Assembly: GCA_003194525.1 (NCBI GenBank)
Contig: NBIV01000450.1
Location: 1 to 22,136 of the forward strand
Reading direction: 5' to 3'
Length of the DNA: 22,136 nucleotides
DNA from: Gracilariopsis chorda
Lineage: Eukaryota > Rhodophyta > Florideophyceae > Gracilariales > Gracilariaceae
Below the pieces are notes generated by a model. That model was not told the origin of the DNA and did no database searches. It was given only the letters and a program-made list of their open reading frames with translations. A program made the position numbers and the translations under genes. This document shows positions 7,862-16,696 of the stretch, piece by piece (position 1 is the first letter of the stretch; each line of letters starts with the position of its first letter).

Positions 7862-7956
7862 AAGGGGGAGAGAGAGACGGCTTAAGGACTTAGAGTCCTC
7901 GGAAAATGAGGGGGAGCAGCAGGGAAGGGGGGGAAGAAGGGAAAGAGGGAAAGGTT

Positions 7957-7992
7957 GGCAGAGCGCTTTCGTCTTTACGACTCCTCAGTGCC
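7957..7992 (-). ncRNA. Unit C: hammerhead ribozyme motif (type I)
   Basis: Minus strand, 5' to 3': stem I GGCA (7992-7989); CUGAGGA core (7988-7982); stem II GUC, loop GUAAA, GAC (7981-7971); GAAA (7970-7967); GCGC minimal stem III loop closed by A-U (7966-7962); cleavage-site C17 (7961); stem I UGCC (7960-7957). Every invariant core base (CUGANGA, GAAA, UH) is present, and both stems pair perfectly. The very short stem III with a self-complementary loop is the form reported for hammerheads in Penelope-like elements. Cleavage would fall between 7961 and 7957-7960, just inside a transcript begun at the TATA box. Stem I beyond 4 bp is weak. Confidence 0.85.
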
Positions 7993-8044
7993 TTGGTTGT
8001 TGGGGTGAGGAGGGAAGGAGATGGCCAGAGGGGAGTCTGGCACT

Positions 8045-8053
8045 CCTTATATA
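8045..8053 (-). promoter_or_regulatory. Unit C: TATA box, TATATAAGG
   Basis: TATATAAGG on the coding strand lies about 53 nt upstream of the hammerhead and 283 nt upstream of the ORF1 ATG. A start about 30 nt downstream would put the ribozyme near the 5' end of the RNA. Equivalent boxes: 1517-1525, 4782-4790, 11309-11317, 14574-14582, 17843-17851 (one base changed) and 21095-21103. Confidence 0.55.
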
Positions 8054-8084
8054 TCCTCCAGATACCCTAGCACTGCTCTATCCT

Positions 8085-8125
8085 TTTCTACGCTGCATCC
8101 AGCAGTTTCTACGCAGGTTTCTACG
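8085..8125 (-). repeat. Unit C: three CGTAGAAA direct repeats upstream of the TATA box
   Basis: Three exact 8-bp copies at 8085-8092, 8106-8113 and 8118-8125 (spacing 21 and 12 bp), 32 to 72 bp upstream of the TATA box on the coding strand. Their position suggests transcription-factor sites. No factor is recognised. Confidence 0.45.
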
Positions 8126-8260
8126 GAGGGGGATCCAGGAGGATCCGTTACGTCTATCTGTAAACATCATGACCGTTTGTCACGTAACCACCACGTTATC
8201 GGCAACAATACCGTTACAAAAAGGCGTGTAGGCTGTGACAACTTGTCCGTTACGAAACTG

Positions 8261-10165
8261 TCATGACCGTTGAATCTGGGTGGCCCGTTTTTGATTTTTC
8301 CAAAAATCGTGCCAATACGACGTGTATAATTGAATCTGACGGTTTCGGCGGGCCCGAGTGTTGGCCCTGTAGACGTTCCGCATTCCTGCACGGCCATGCG
8401 CACGCTGTTTAAAGTCTGCAGACTTTAAACAGGGTACCGCACTGATGACATGGCGGCTGACACTGTCGCCCTTCTTGAACAAGAGCGTACGTGGCCACTT
8501 CTCTCGAATTCCATGACGTGGCAGCTGAAACTCAATCCAGGCTTGGAACTGGCGCCAATACTTCTTCATCTGTGGATGGAATCTGCACTTCACGAGGGAT
8601 CCTAGGTCAGGAGGCTCCCGTTCCGCGCGTTCGAGATACTTTGCCCTGTCACGGTAGCTTACATAATCCAGCGCAGCGCGTAGATACTTTCCAGTGTATC
8701 CTCGATGCGCCAACATTCTGAACAAGTGAGCCACCTTGGCCTTCCACGTGCGTTCATCGGTGGTGTTCCGTAAATAGCGAATCAGTTCGCCCTTAACTAC
8801 ACCGGTGAACGTGTGCGTGGGATGGTTGGACTTGCCATGGAGGTACAGGAACTTGGAGATAGGCTTAGTGTACACCTTAACGTCCAAGAGATTGTGGAAG
8901 AAGAATCTCCGCCCTTTGTATATCTCCAGGTCCAGATAGACTGCCTTCTTTTCACTGATATCCCATGTCATGCGTAGGTTCGAACATGTGTTCAGTCGTT
9001 GCATGAGCAGGTCGGCAGCCTCTCTGTTCCGCAGTATCACGAGAGCATCATCAATGTAGCGACGGTTGATGATGACACTGCTGACAAAGTCCTTGAAGAT
9101 CCTTCGGAACTTATAGAACAGGTACAGATTGGCAAAGGCAGGAGCTACGGCTGTTCCTGTTGCTGTGCCAACCAACTGTCTATGTACCCCATGTCCATCA
9201 GTCACGTAGTTGTTGTACATGATGAACTGTAGTACTCGACACCAGAAGCCATTGTCAGCCATGAAGATCTTAGGTTGCTCCTTGGTTAACAGTCGTATGG
9301 CGTCCTTGATGTCGATACTGGGGTAACACCTCTCCACGTCATACGTTAAGAAAACGCAATCAGTAGGGAGGCGTATTTGTTCCAATTGCCGCACGGTCTG
9401 CCAGCTATTAACGGAAATAGCCGGTATCTTGAGTACCAGTTCGTTGAGGATGGTACTCAATTTTCTAGACAAATCCGCAGTGATATATGAATGCGATGCG
9501 GTGATAGGTCTAGACTTGACCGTGGGCTTGTGGATCTTTGGCAGTACATAGAAGGGTGCTGGGTCTTTGGCTCCTTGTGCATAGTGGAGGATCTCGTCAT
9601 TGAAATTGCGTCCTTTTTGACATACTTCGAGAACCACCAGGAGGTTACCGAGCAGGCTTCCAAGGGGGAAGGCACTGACTTCGGAGAATGCACCCTCGTG
9701 GATCTCCTTCTGCACAAGACCGTCGTAGAACTCTCGGCTCATAAGCGTGAGACCAAGGTTCTTGTCGGCTTCTTTGATGACCCAGTCCATCTTCTTAATG
9801 TACCGGATTCCTCGCATCAATGTAAGATGCAAGGATGGAGGTCGATCAATCCCCATACGAGTAATCTCTCTCTCAAGCTTTCCTTTGACTCGTATGTTGG
9901 ACGGAATGTCGACTCTCCCTTGCCCAGTTCCGAGTTCCTTGAAAAGTTGATCCACTGTGTCTTGCAGACATACCTTCAGTGGAGTTCTGAGCATGAACCC
10001 ACCCCCAACCGAGAGTACCTTTTTGACGTCATATGGTACTTCGGAATCGGGAATTCCTACGGGTGGGTTGTACTTCAACTCCTTCGGATCAAAGGAACCG
10101 GGCTTCCTCAGCCGAGAACGGTTTAGTTTTGCTTGGCGCCCCGTCCGGCGGCGCCTCGCTTTCCG
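8261..10165 (-). CDS. Unit D: Penelope-like reverse transcriptase (ORF2, read by -1 frameshift)
   Basis: Intact copy, 605 codons from the first TTG (10078) and 634 from the frameshift site. All RT motifs listed for unit C are present. The one clear protein difference is Ala rather than Gly directly after YIDD (residue 345), shared with unit B. It ends in TGA at 8261-8263 within a TCATGACCGTT repeat. The C-terminal 100 residues are Arg/Lys-rich with no endonuclease motif. Confidence 0.9.
   Translation of the reverse strand, partial: RKARRRRTGRQAKLNRSRLRKPGSFDPKELKYNPPVGIPDSEVPYDVKKVLSVGGGFMLRTPLKVCLQDTVDQLFKELGTGQGRVDIPSNIRVKGKLEREITRMGIDRPPSLHLTLMRGIRYIKKMDWVIKEADKNLGLTLMSREFYDGLVQKEIHEGAFSEVSAFPLGSLLGNLLVVLEVCQKGRNFNDEILHYAQGAKDPAPFYVLPKIHKPTVKSRPITASHSYITADLSRKLSTILNELVLKIPAISVNSWQTVRQLEQIRLPTDCVFLTYDVERCYPSIDIKDAIRLLTKEQPKIFMADNGFWCRVLQFIMYNNYVTDGHGVHRQLVGTATGTAVAPAFANLYLFYKFRRIFKDFVSSVIINRRYIDDALVILRNREAADLLMQRLNTCSNLRMTWDISEKKAVYLDLEIYKGRRFFFHNLLDVKVYTKPISKFLYLHGKSNHPTHTFTGVVKGELIRYLRNTTDERTWKAKVAHLFRMLAHRGYTGKYLRAALDYVSYRDRAKYLERAEREPPDLGSLVKCRFHPQMKKYWRQFQAWIEFQLPRHGIREKWPRTLLFKKGDSVSRHVISAVPCLKSADFKQRAHGRAGMRNVYRANTRARRNRQIQLYTSYWHDFWKNQKRATQIQRS
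8405..8432. repeat. Unit D: 28-bp perfect palindrome
   Basis: Exact copy of the unit C palindrome, in the RT C-terminal coding region. Confidence 0.93.
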
Positions 10166-11025
10166 TTTTTTGGCTTCGGCTTTCCTCTCGACTTCGTCTT
10201 CCCCCCAGATTGTTGTTGGCTTTTAGGGGTTTTGGGTTTCCCTTTAGGGGTTTTTAGGGGTCCCTTGCCTCTGGGGGGTTTATGAGAATTCTTAAGAGAA
10301 CTAATGTCCTTCTTAAGTTGCTTCATCTCCTCCCGCAGCCGATCGACCCCCGCAGTTGCAGGAGCCTCCACTTCGTCGGCCTCGGCGGCGGTTTTCTTCA
10401 GGAGGTCAGCGTTCTTCTTCTCATTTTCCACGAAGTGTCGGAAAGAGCTCTTAAGTTCAGTCTGAAGCCGGCTTTTCTCAAGTGAAGATTCGAGAAACTC
10501 CTTATAGCGGTTGAGAACGGAGGTCACTTGCGACTCTGCCATTTGTTTGGCAATGTGGTACGCATCGAATAGTGACTCCTCCAGCTTCTCCGTGGCTTCA
10601 GTGAATAGGACTTTTCTCTCGTCAGCGAGGGCTTTTAGATCGGTAGCCCGGGCTTTGACGACAAGACTCAGCGTAGCAGTAACGAATGCATGCGCAATGT
10701 CCTTGAACTTAGAGTCAAACTCATCAACCTGGGAACTCGGGAGTTGAGGCATTCGGGGCAAGACAATGGACTTTGGCACTGTCCCGTTGTCCTGATGCTT
10801 CATAAGTTCATCCAGGATGATGCTTCTGCGAGCGATCTTCTCATCTACCTCAAGGATCTTCTTGCGATAAGGAGCGCAGACGCGATCCAAATGAGGCTTC
10901 ACCACAGCATAGAGTTCATCGTCGGTATAATCCTTCTCCTCGTCGGCTGGAGATTGAAATGGATTTGCTTCGACTTCCTCTTCGGCTGGATGCTCGGCCA
11001 TCTTTCGGGTGATGCGGCGAGACAT
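10123..11025 (-). CDS. Unit D: ORF1, coiled-coil protein with basic tail
   Basis: Intact 300-aa copy, identical in translation to unit C. ATG at 11023-11025, TAA at 10123-10125. The last 100 nt overlap the open RT frame. Coiled-coil middle and Lys/Pro/Gly tail as in unit C, with a Gag-like RNA-binding role inferred. Confidence 0.88.
   Translation of the reverse strand: MSRRITRKMAEHPAEEEVEANPFQSPADEEKDYTDDELYAVVKPHLDRVCAPYRKKILEVDEKIARRSIILDELMKHQDNGTVPKSIVLPRMPQLPSSQVDEFDSKFKDIAHAFVTATLSLVVKARATDLKALADERKVLFTEATEKLEESLFDAYHIAKQMAESQVTSVLNRYKEFLESSLEKSRLQTELKSSFRHFVENEKKNADLLKKTAAEADEVEAPATAGVDRLREEMKQLKKDISSLKNSHKPPRGKGPLKTPKGKPKTPKSQQQSGGKTKSRGKPKPKNGKRGAAGRGAKQN
10135..10171 (-). promoter_or_regulatory. 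Unit D: -1 ribosomal frameshift signal
   Basis: A-AAA-AAC at 10165-10171, 9-nt spacer and the GGCGCC stem-loop at 10135-10155. Both frames are intact here, so a 921-aa fusion is possible. Confidence 0.77.
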
Positions 11026-11524
11026 GGTGAAAGAGACTTGATCGGCGACGGCAACTACCCCACGGCGATTAGGGGTTTTTTCCTTTTTAGGGGGTTGAGG
11101 GTGTGCGGCGTCGCGCAGGGAGCATAAGGGGGAGAGAGAGACGGCTTAAGGACTTAGAGTCCTCGGAAAATGAGGGGGAGCAGCAGGGAAGGGGGGGAAG
11201 AAGGGAAAGAGGGAAAGGTTGGCAGAGCGCTTTCGTCTTTACGACTCCTCAGTGCCTTGGTTGTTGGGGTGAGGAGGGAAGGAGATGGCCAGAGGGGAGT
11301 CTGGCACTCCTTATATATCCTCCAGATACCCTAGCACTGCTCTATCCTTTTCTACGCTGCATCCAGCAGTTTCTACGCAGGTTTCTACGGAGGGGGATCC
11401 AGGAGGATCCGTTACGTCTATCTGTAAACATCATGACCGTTTGTCACGTAACCACCACGTTATCGGCAACAATACCGTTACAAAAAGGCGTGTAGGCTGT
11501 GACAACTTGTCCGTTACGAAACTG
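11026..11524 (-). promoter_or_regulatory. Unit D: control region and leader
   Basis: Same arrangement as unit C: TATA box 11309-11317, hammerhead 11221-11256, pyrimidine run, hairpin, uORF and telomere-like tract before the ORF1 ATG. It differs from unit C by C4 instead of C3 near 11057. No gene is seen. Confidence 0.65.
11221..11256 (-). ncRNA. Unit D: hammerhead ribozyme motif (type I)
   Basis: Identical in every core base and stem to unit C. Confidence 0.82.
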
Positions 11525-13429
11525 TCATGACCGTTGAATCTGGGTGGCCCGTTTTTGATTTTTCCAAAAATCGTGCCAATACGACGTGTATAATTGAATC
11601 TGACGGTTTCGGCGGGCCCGAGTGTTGGCCCTGTAGACGTTCCGCATTCCTGCACGGCCATGCGCACGCTGTTTAAAGTCTGCAGACTTTAAACAGGGTA
11701 CCGCACTGATGACATGGCGGCTGACACTGTCGCCCTTCTTGAACAAGAGCGTACGTGGCCACTTCTCTCGAATTCCATGACGTGGCAGCTGAAACTCAAT
11801 CCAGGCTTGGAACTGGCGCCAATACTTCTTCATCTGTGGATGGAATCTGCACTTCACGAGGGATCCTAGGTCAGGAGGCTCCCGTTCCGCGCGTTCGAGA
11901 TACTTTGCCCTGTCACGGTAGCTTACATAATCCAGCGCAGCGCGTAGATACTTTCCAGTGTATCCTCGATGCGCCAACATTCTGAACAAGTGAGCCACCT
12001 TGGCCTTCCACGTGCGTTCATCGGTGGTGTTCCGTAAATAGCGAATCAGTTCGCCCTTAACTACACCGGTGAACGTGTGCGTGGGATGGTTGGACTTGCC
12101 ATGGAGGTACAGGAACTTGGAGATAGGCTTAGTGTACACCTTAACGTCCAAGAGATTGTGGAAGAAGAATCTCCGCCCTTTGTATATCTCCAGGTCCAGA
12201 TAGACTGCCTTCTTTTCACTGATATCCCATGTCATGCGTAGGTTCGAACATGTGTTCAGTCGTTGCATGAGCAGGTCGGCAGCCTCTCTGTTCCGCAGTA
12301 TCACGAGACCATCATCAATGTAGCGACGGTTGATGATGACACTGCTGACAAAGTCCTTGAAGATCCTTCGGAACTTATAGAACAGGTACAGATTGGCAAA
12401 GGCAGGAGCTACGGCTGTTCCTGTTGCTGTGCCAACCAACTGTCTATGTACCCCATGTCCATCAGTCACGTAGTTGTTGTACATGATGAACTGTAGTACT
12501 CGACACCAGAAGCCATTGTCAGCCATGAAGATCTTAGGTTGCTCCTTGGTTAACAGTCGTATGGCGTCCTTGATGTCGATACTGGGGTAACACCTCTCCA
12601 CGTCATACGTTAAGAAAACGCAATCAGTAGGGAGGCGTATTTGTTCCAATTGCCGCACGGTCTGCCAGCTATTAACGGAAATAGCCGGTATCTTGAGTAC
12701 CAGTTCGTTGAGGATGGTACTCAATTTTCTAGACAAATCCGCAGTGATATATGAATGCGATGCGGTGATAGGTCTAGACTTGACCGTGGGCTTGTGGATC
12801 TTTGGCAGTACATAGAAGGGTGCTGGGTCTTTGGCTCCTTGTGCATAGTGGAGGATCTCGTCATTGAAATTGCGTCCTTTTTGACATACTTCGAGAACCA
12901 CCAGGAGGTTACCGAGCAGGCTTCCAAGGGGGAAGGCACTGACTTCGGAGAATGCACCCTCGTGGATCTCCTTCTGCACAAGACCGTCGTAGAACTCTCG
13001 GCTCATAAGCGTGAGACCAAGGTTCTTGTCGGCTTCTTTGATGACCCAGTCCATCTTCTTAATGTACCGGATTCCTCGCATCAATGTAAGATGCAAGGAT
13101 GGAGGTCGATCAATCCCCATACGAGTAATCTCTCTCTCAAGCTTTCCTTTGACTCGTATGTTGGACGGAATGTCGACTCTCCCTTGCCCAGTTCCGAGTT
13201 CCTTGAAAAGTTGATCCACTGTGTCTTGCAGACATACCTTCAGTGGAGTTCTGAGCATGAACCCACCCCCAACCGAGAGTACCTTTTTGACGTCATATGG
13301 TACTTCGGAATCGGGAATTCCTACGGGTGGGTTGTACTTCAACTCCTTCGGATCAAAGGAACCGGGCTTCCTCAGCCGAGAACGGTTTAGTTTTGCTTGG
13401 CGCCCCGTCCGGCGGCGCCTCGCTTTCCG
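11525..13429 (-). CDS. Unit E: Penelope-like reverse transcriptase (ORF2, read by -1 frameshift)
   Basis: Intact copy, 605 codons from the first TTG at 13342, with Gly after YIDD as in unit C. All catalytic motifs are present: D247 in motif A and the two Asp of YIDD. The TGA stop is at 11525-11527. Entry is by the slippery site at 13429-13435. Confidence 0.9.
   Translation of the reverse strand, partial: RKARRRRTGRQAKLNRSRLRKPGSFDPKELKYNPPVGIPDSEVPYDVKKVLSVGGGFMLRTPLKVCLQDTVDQLFKELGTGQGRVDIPSNIRVKGKLEREITRMGIDRPPSLHLTLMRGIRYIKKMDWVIKEADKNLGLTLMSREFYDGLVQKEIHEGAFSEVSAFPLGSLLGNLLVVLEVCQKGRNFNDEILHYAQGAKDPAPFYVLPKIHKPTVKSRPITASHSYITADLSRKLSTILNELVLKIPAISVNSWQTVRQLEQIRLPTDCVFLTYDVERCYPSIDIKDAIRLLTKEQPKIFMADNGFWCRVLQFIMYNNYVTDGHGVHRQLVGTATGTAVAPAFANLYLFYKFRRIFKDFVSSVIINRRYIDDGLVILRNREAADLLMQRLNTCSNLRMTWDISEKKAVYLDLEIYKGRRFFFHNLLDVKVYTKPISKFLYLHGKSNHPTHTFTGVVKGELIRYLRNTTDERTWKAKVAHLFRMLAHRGYTGKYLRAALDYVSYRDRAKYLERAEREPPDLGSLVKCRFHPQMKKYWRQFQAWIEFQLPRHGIREKWPRTLLFKKGDSVSRHVISAVPCLKSADFKQRAHGRAGMRNVYRANTRARRNRQIQLYTSYWHDFWKNQKRATQIQRS
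11669..11696. repeat. Unit E: 28-bp perfect palindrome
   Basis: Exact copy of the unit C palindrome. Confidence 0.93.
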
Positions 13430-14289
13430 TTTTTTGGCTTCGGCTTTCCTCTCGACTTCGTCTTCCCCCCAGATTGTTGTTGGCTTTTAGGGGTTTTGGG
13501 TTTCCCTTTAGGGGTTTTTAGGGGTCCCTTGCCTCTGGGGGGTTTATGAGAATTCTTAAGAGAACTAATGTCCTTCTTAAGTTGCTTCATCTCCTCCCGC
13601 AGCCGATCGACCCCCGCAGTTGCAGGAGCCTCCACTTCGTCGGCCTCGGCGGCGGTTTTCTTCAGGAGGTCAGCGTTCTTCTTCTCATTTTCCACGAAGT
13701 GTCGGAAAGAGCTCTTAAGTTCAGTCTGAAGCCGGCTTTTCTCAAGTGAAGATTCGAGAAACTCCTTATAGCGGTTGAGAACGGAGGTCACTTGCGACTC
13801 TGCCATTTGTTTGGCAATGTGGTACGCATCGAATAGTGACTCCTCCAGCTTCTCCGTGGCTTCAGTGAATAGGACTTTTCTCTCGTCAGCGAGGGCTTTT
13901 AGATCGGTAGCCCGGGCTTTGACGACAAGACTCAGCGTAGCAGTAACGAATGCATGCGCAATGTCCTTGAACTTAGAGTCAAACTCATCAACCTGGGAAC
14001 TCGGGAGTTGAGGCATTCGGGGCAAGACAATGGACTTTGGCACTGTCCCGTTGTCCTGATGCTTCATAAGTTCATCCAGGATGATGCTTCTGCGAGCGAT
14101 CTTCTCATCTACCTCAAGGATCTTCTTGCGATAAGGAGCGCAGACGCGATCCAAATGAGGCTTCACCACAGCATAGAGTTCATCGTCGGTATAATCCTTC
14201 TCCTCGTCGGCTGGAGATTGAAATGGATTTGCTTCGACTTCCTCTTCGGCTGGATGCTCGGCCATCTTTCGGGTGATGCGGCGAGACAT
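13387..14289 (-). CDS. Unit E: ORF1, coiled-coil protein with basic tail
   Basis: Intact 300-aa copy with the same translation as units C and D. It is the last intact ORF1 before the indel-rich right part of the window. Confidence 0.88.
   Translation of the reverse strand: MSRRITRKMAEHPAEEEVEANPFQSPADEEKDYTDDELYAVVKPHLDRVCAPYRKKILEVDEKIARRSIILDELMKHQDNGTVPKSIVLPRMPQLPSSQVDEFDSKFKDIAHAFVTATLSLVVKARATDLKALADERKVLFTEATEKLEESLFDAYHIAKQMAESQVTSVLNRYKEFLESSLEKSRLQTELKSSFRHFVENEKKNADLLKKTAAEADEVEAPATAGVDRLREEMKQLKKDISSLKNSHKPPRGKGPLKTPKGKPKTPKSQQQSGGKTKSRGKPKPKNGKRGAAGRGAKQN
13399..13435 (-). promoter_or_regulatory. Unit E: -1 ribosomal frameshift signal
   Basis: A-AAA-AAC at 13429-13435, 9-nt spacer, GGCGCC stem-loop at 13399-13419. 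Both frames are intact. Confidence 0.77.
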
Positions 14290-14788
14290 GGTGAAAGAGA
14301 CTTGATCGGCGACGGCAACTACCCCACGGCGATTAGGGGTTTTTTCCTTTTTAGGGGGTTGAGGGTGTGCGGCGTCGCGCAGGGAGCATAAGGGGGAGAG
14401 AGAGACGGCTTAAGGACTTAGAGTCCTCGGAAAATGAGGGGGAGCAGCAGGGAAGGGGGGGGAAGAAGGGAAAGAGGGAAAGGTTGGCAGAGCGCTTTCG
14501 TCTTTACGACTCCTCAGTGCCTTGGTTGTTGGGGTGAGGAGGGAAGGAGATGGCCAGAGGGGAGTCTGGCACTCCTTATATATCCTCCAGATACCCTAGC
14601 ACTGCTCTATCCTTTTCTACGCTGCATCCAGCAGTTTCTACGCAGGTTTCTACGGAGGGGGATCCAGGAGGATCCGTTACGTCTATCTGTAAACATCATG
14701 ACCGTTTGTCACGTAACCACCACGTTATCGGCAACAATACCGTTACAAAAGGCGTGTAGGCTGTGACAACTTGTCCGTTACGAAACTG
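14290..14788 (-). promoter_or_regulatory. Unit E: control region and leader
   Basis: TATA box 14574-14582, hammerhead 14486-14521 and the other parts as in unit C. One A is missing from the A5 run near 14746 in the 3' end of the upstream RNA. No gene is seen. Confidence 0.65.
14486..14521 (-). ncRNA. Unit E: hammerhead ribozyme motif (type I)
   Basis: Identical in every core base and stem to unit C. Confidence 0.82.
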
Positions 14789-16696
14789 TCATGACCGTTG
14801 AATCTGGGTGGCCCGTTTTTGATTTTTCCAAAAATCGTGCCAATACGACGTGTATAATTGAATCTGACGGTTTCGGCGGGCCCGAGTGTTGGCCCTGTAG
14901 ACGTTCCGCATTCCTGCACGGCCATGCGCACGCTGTTTAAAGTCTGCAGACTTTAAACAGGGTACCGCACTGATGACATGGCGGCTGACACTGTCGCCCT
15001 TCTTGAACAAGAGCGTACGTGGCCACTTCTCTCGAATTCCATGACGTGGCAGCTGAAACTCAATCCAGGCTTGGAACTGGCGCCAATACTTCTTCATCTG
15101 TGGATGGAATCTGCACTTCACGAGGGATCCTAGGTCAGGAGGCTCCCGTTCCGCGCGTTCGAGATACTTTGCCCTGTCACGGTAGCTTACATAATCCAGC
15201 GCAGCGCGTAGATACTTTCCAGTGTATCCTCGATGCGCCAACATTCTGAACAAGTGAGCCACCTTGGCCTTCCACGTGCGTTCATCGGTGGTGTTCCGTA
15301 AATAGCGAATCAGTTCGCCCTTAACTACACCGGTGAACGTGTGCGTGGGATGGTTGGACTTGCCATGGAGGTACAGGAACTTGGAGATAGGCTTAGTGTA
15401 CACCTTAACGTCCAAGAGATTGTGGAAGAAGAATCTCCGCCCTTTGTATATCTCCAGGTCCAGATAGACTGCCTTCTTTTCACTGATATCCCATGTCATG
15501 CGTAGGTTCGAACATGTGTTCAGTCGTTGCATGAGCAGGTCGGCAGCCTCTCTGTTCCGCAGTATCACGAGACCATCATCAATGTAGCGACGGTTGATGA
15601 TGACACTGCTGACAAAGTCCTTGAAGATCCTTCGGAACTTATAGAACAGGTACAGATTGGCAAAGGCAGGAGCTACGGCTGTTCCTGTTGCTGTGCCAAC
15701 CAACTGTCTATGTACCCCATGTCCATCAGTCACGTAGTTGTTGTACATGATGAACTGTAGTACTCGACACCAGAAGCCATTGTCAGCCATGAAGATCTTA
15801 GGTTGCTCCTTGGTTAACAGTCGTATGGCGTCCTTGATGTCGATACTGGGGTAACACCTCTCCACGTCATACGTTAAGAAAACGCAATCAGTAGGGAGGC
15901 GTATTTGTTCCAATTGCCGCACGGTCTGCCAGCTATTAACGGAAATAGCCGGTATCTTGAGTACCAGTTCGTTGAGGATGGTACTCAATTTTCTAGACAA
16001 ATCCGCAGTGATATATGAATGCGATGCGGTGATAGGTCTAGACTTGACCGTGGGCTTGTGGATCTTTGGCAGTACATAGAAGGGTGCTGGGTCTTTTGGC
16101 TCCTTGTGCATAGTGGAGGATCTCGTCATTGAAATTGCGTCCTTTTTGACATACTTCGAGAACCACCAGGAGGTTACCGAGCAGGCTTCCAAGGGGGAAG
16201 GCACTGACTTCGGAGAATGCACCCTCGTGGATCTCCTTCTGCACAAGACCGTCGTAGAACTCTCGGCTCATAAGCGTGAGACCAAGGTTCTTGTCGGCTT
16301 CTTTGATGACCCAGTCCATCTTCTTAATGTACCGGATTCCTCGCATCAATGTAAGATGCAAGGATGGAGGTCGATCAATCCCCATACGAGTAATCTCTCT
16401 CTCAAGCTTTCCTTTGACTCGTATGTTGGACGGAATGTCGACTCTCCCTTGCCCAGTTCCGAGTTCCTTGAAAAGTTGATCCACTGTGTCTTGCAGACAT
16501 ACCTTCAGTGGAGTTCTGAGCATGAACCCACCCCCAACCGAGAGTACCTTTTTTGACGTCATATGGTACTTTCGGAATCGGGAATTCCTACGGGTGGGTT
16601 GTACTTCAACTCCTTCGGATCAAAGGAACCGGGCTTCCTCAGCCGAGAACGGTTTAGTTTTGCTTGGCGCCCCGTCCGGCGGCGCCTCGCTTTCCG
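14789..16696 (-). pseudogene. Unit F: Penelope-like reverse transcriptase, frameshifted in N-terminal third
   Basis: From motif LPKIHKP to the TGA at 14789 the frame is intact, with YIDD followed by Gly. One extra T in the run near 16094, one near 16551 and one near 16570 split the N-terminal part into a separate frame (16038-16562). All three are homopolymer gains. The RT catalytic core is undamaged, so a single sequencing correction would restore a unit C-like gene. Confidence 0.85.
14933..14960. repeat. Unit F: 28-bp perfect palindrome
   Basis: Exact copy of the unit C palindrome. Confidence 0.93.

Larger units (their letters stand above)
7763..8260 (-). promoter_or_regulatory. Unit C: control region and leader (3' end of unit D RNA, 5' end of unit C)
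   Basis: This 498-bp gene-free stretch runs, in minus-strand order, as follows: RT stop of unit D; GTAACGG direct repeats (8247-8253, 8211-8217, 8145-8151) between two TCATGACCGTT repeats (8261-8271, 8167-8177); three CGTAGAAA copies (8118-8125, 8106-8113, 8085-8092); TATA box; hammerhead; a 34-nt pyrimidine run (plus-strand purines 7921-7954); an AGGACT hairpin (7885-7899); a uORF; a telomere-like tract (7804-7830); and the ORF1 ATG. No AATAAA signal is seen. It acts as promoter and 5' leader by inference, and corresponds to a PLE pseudo-LTR. Confidence 0.7.
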
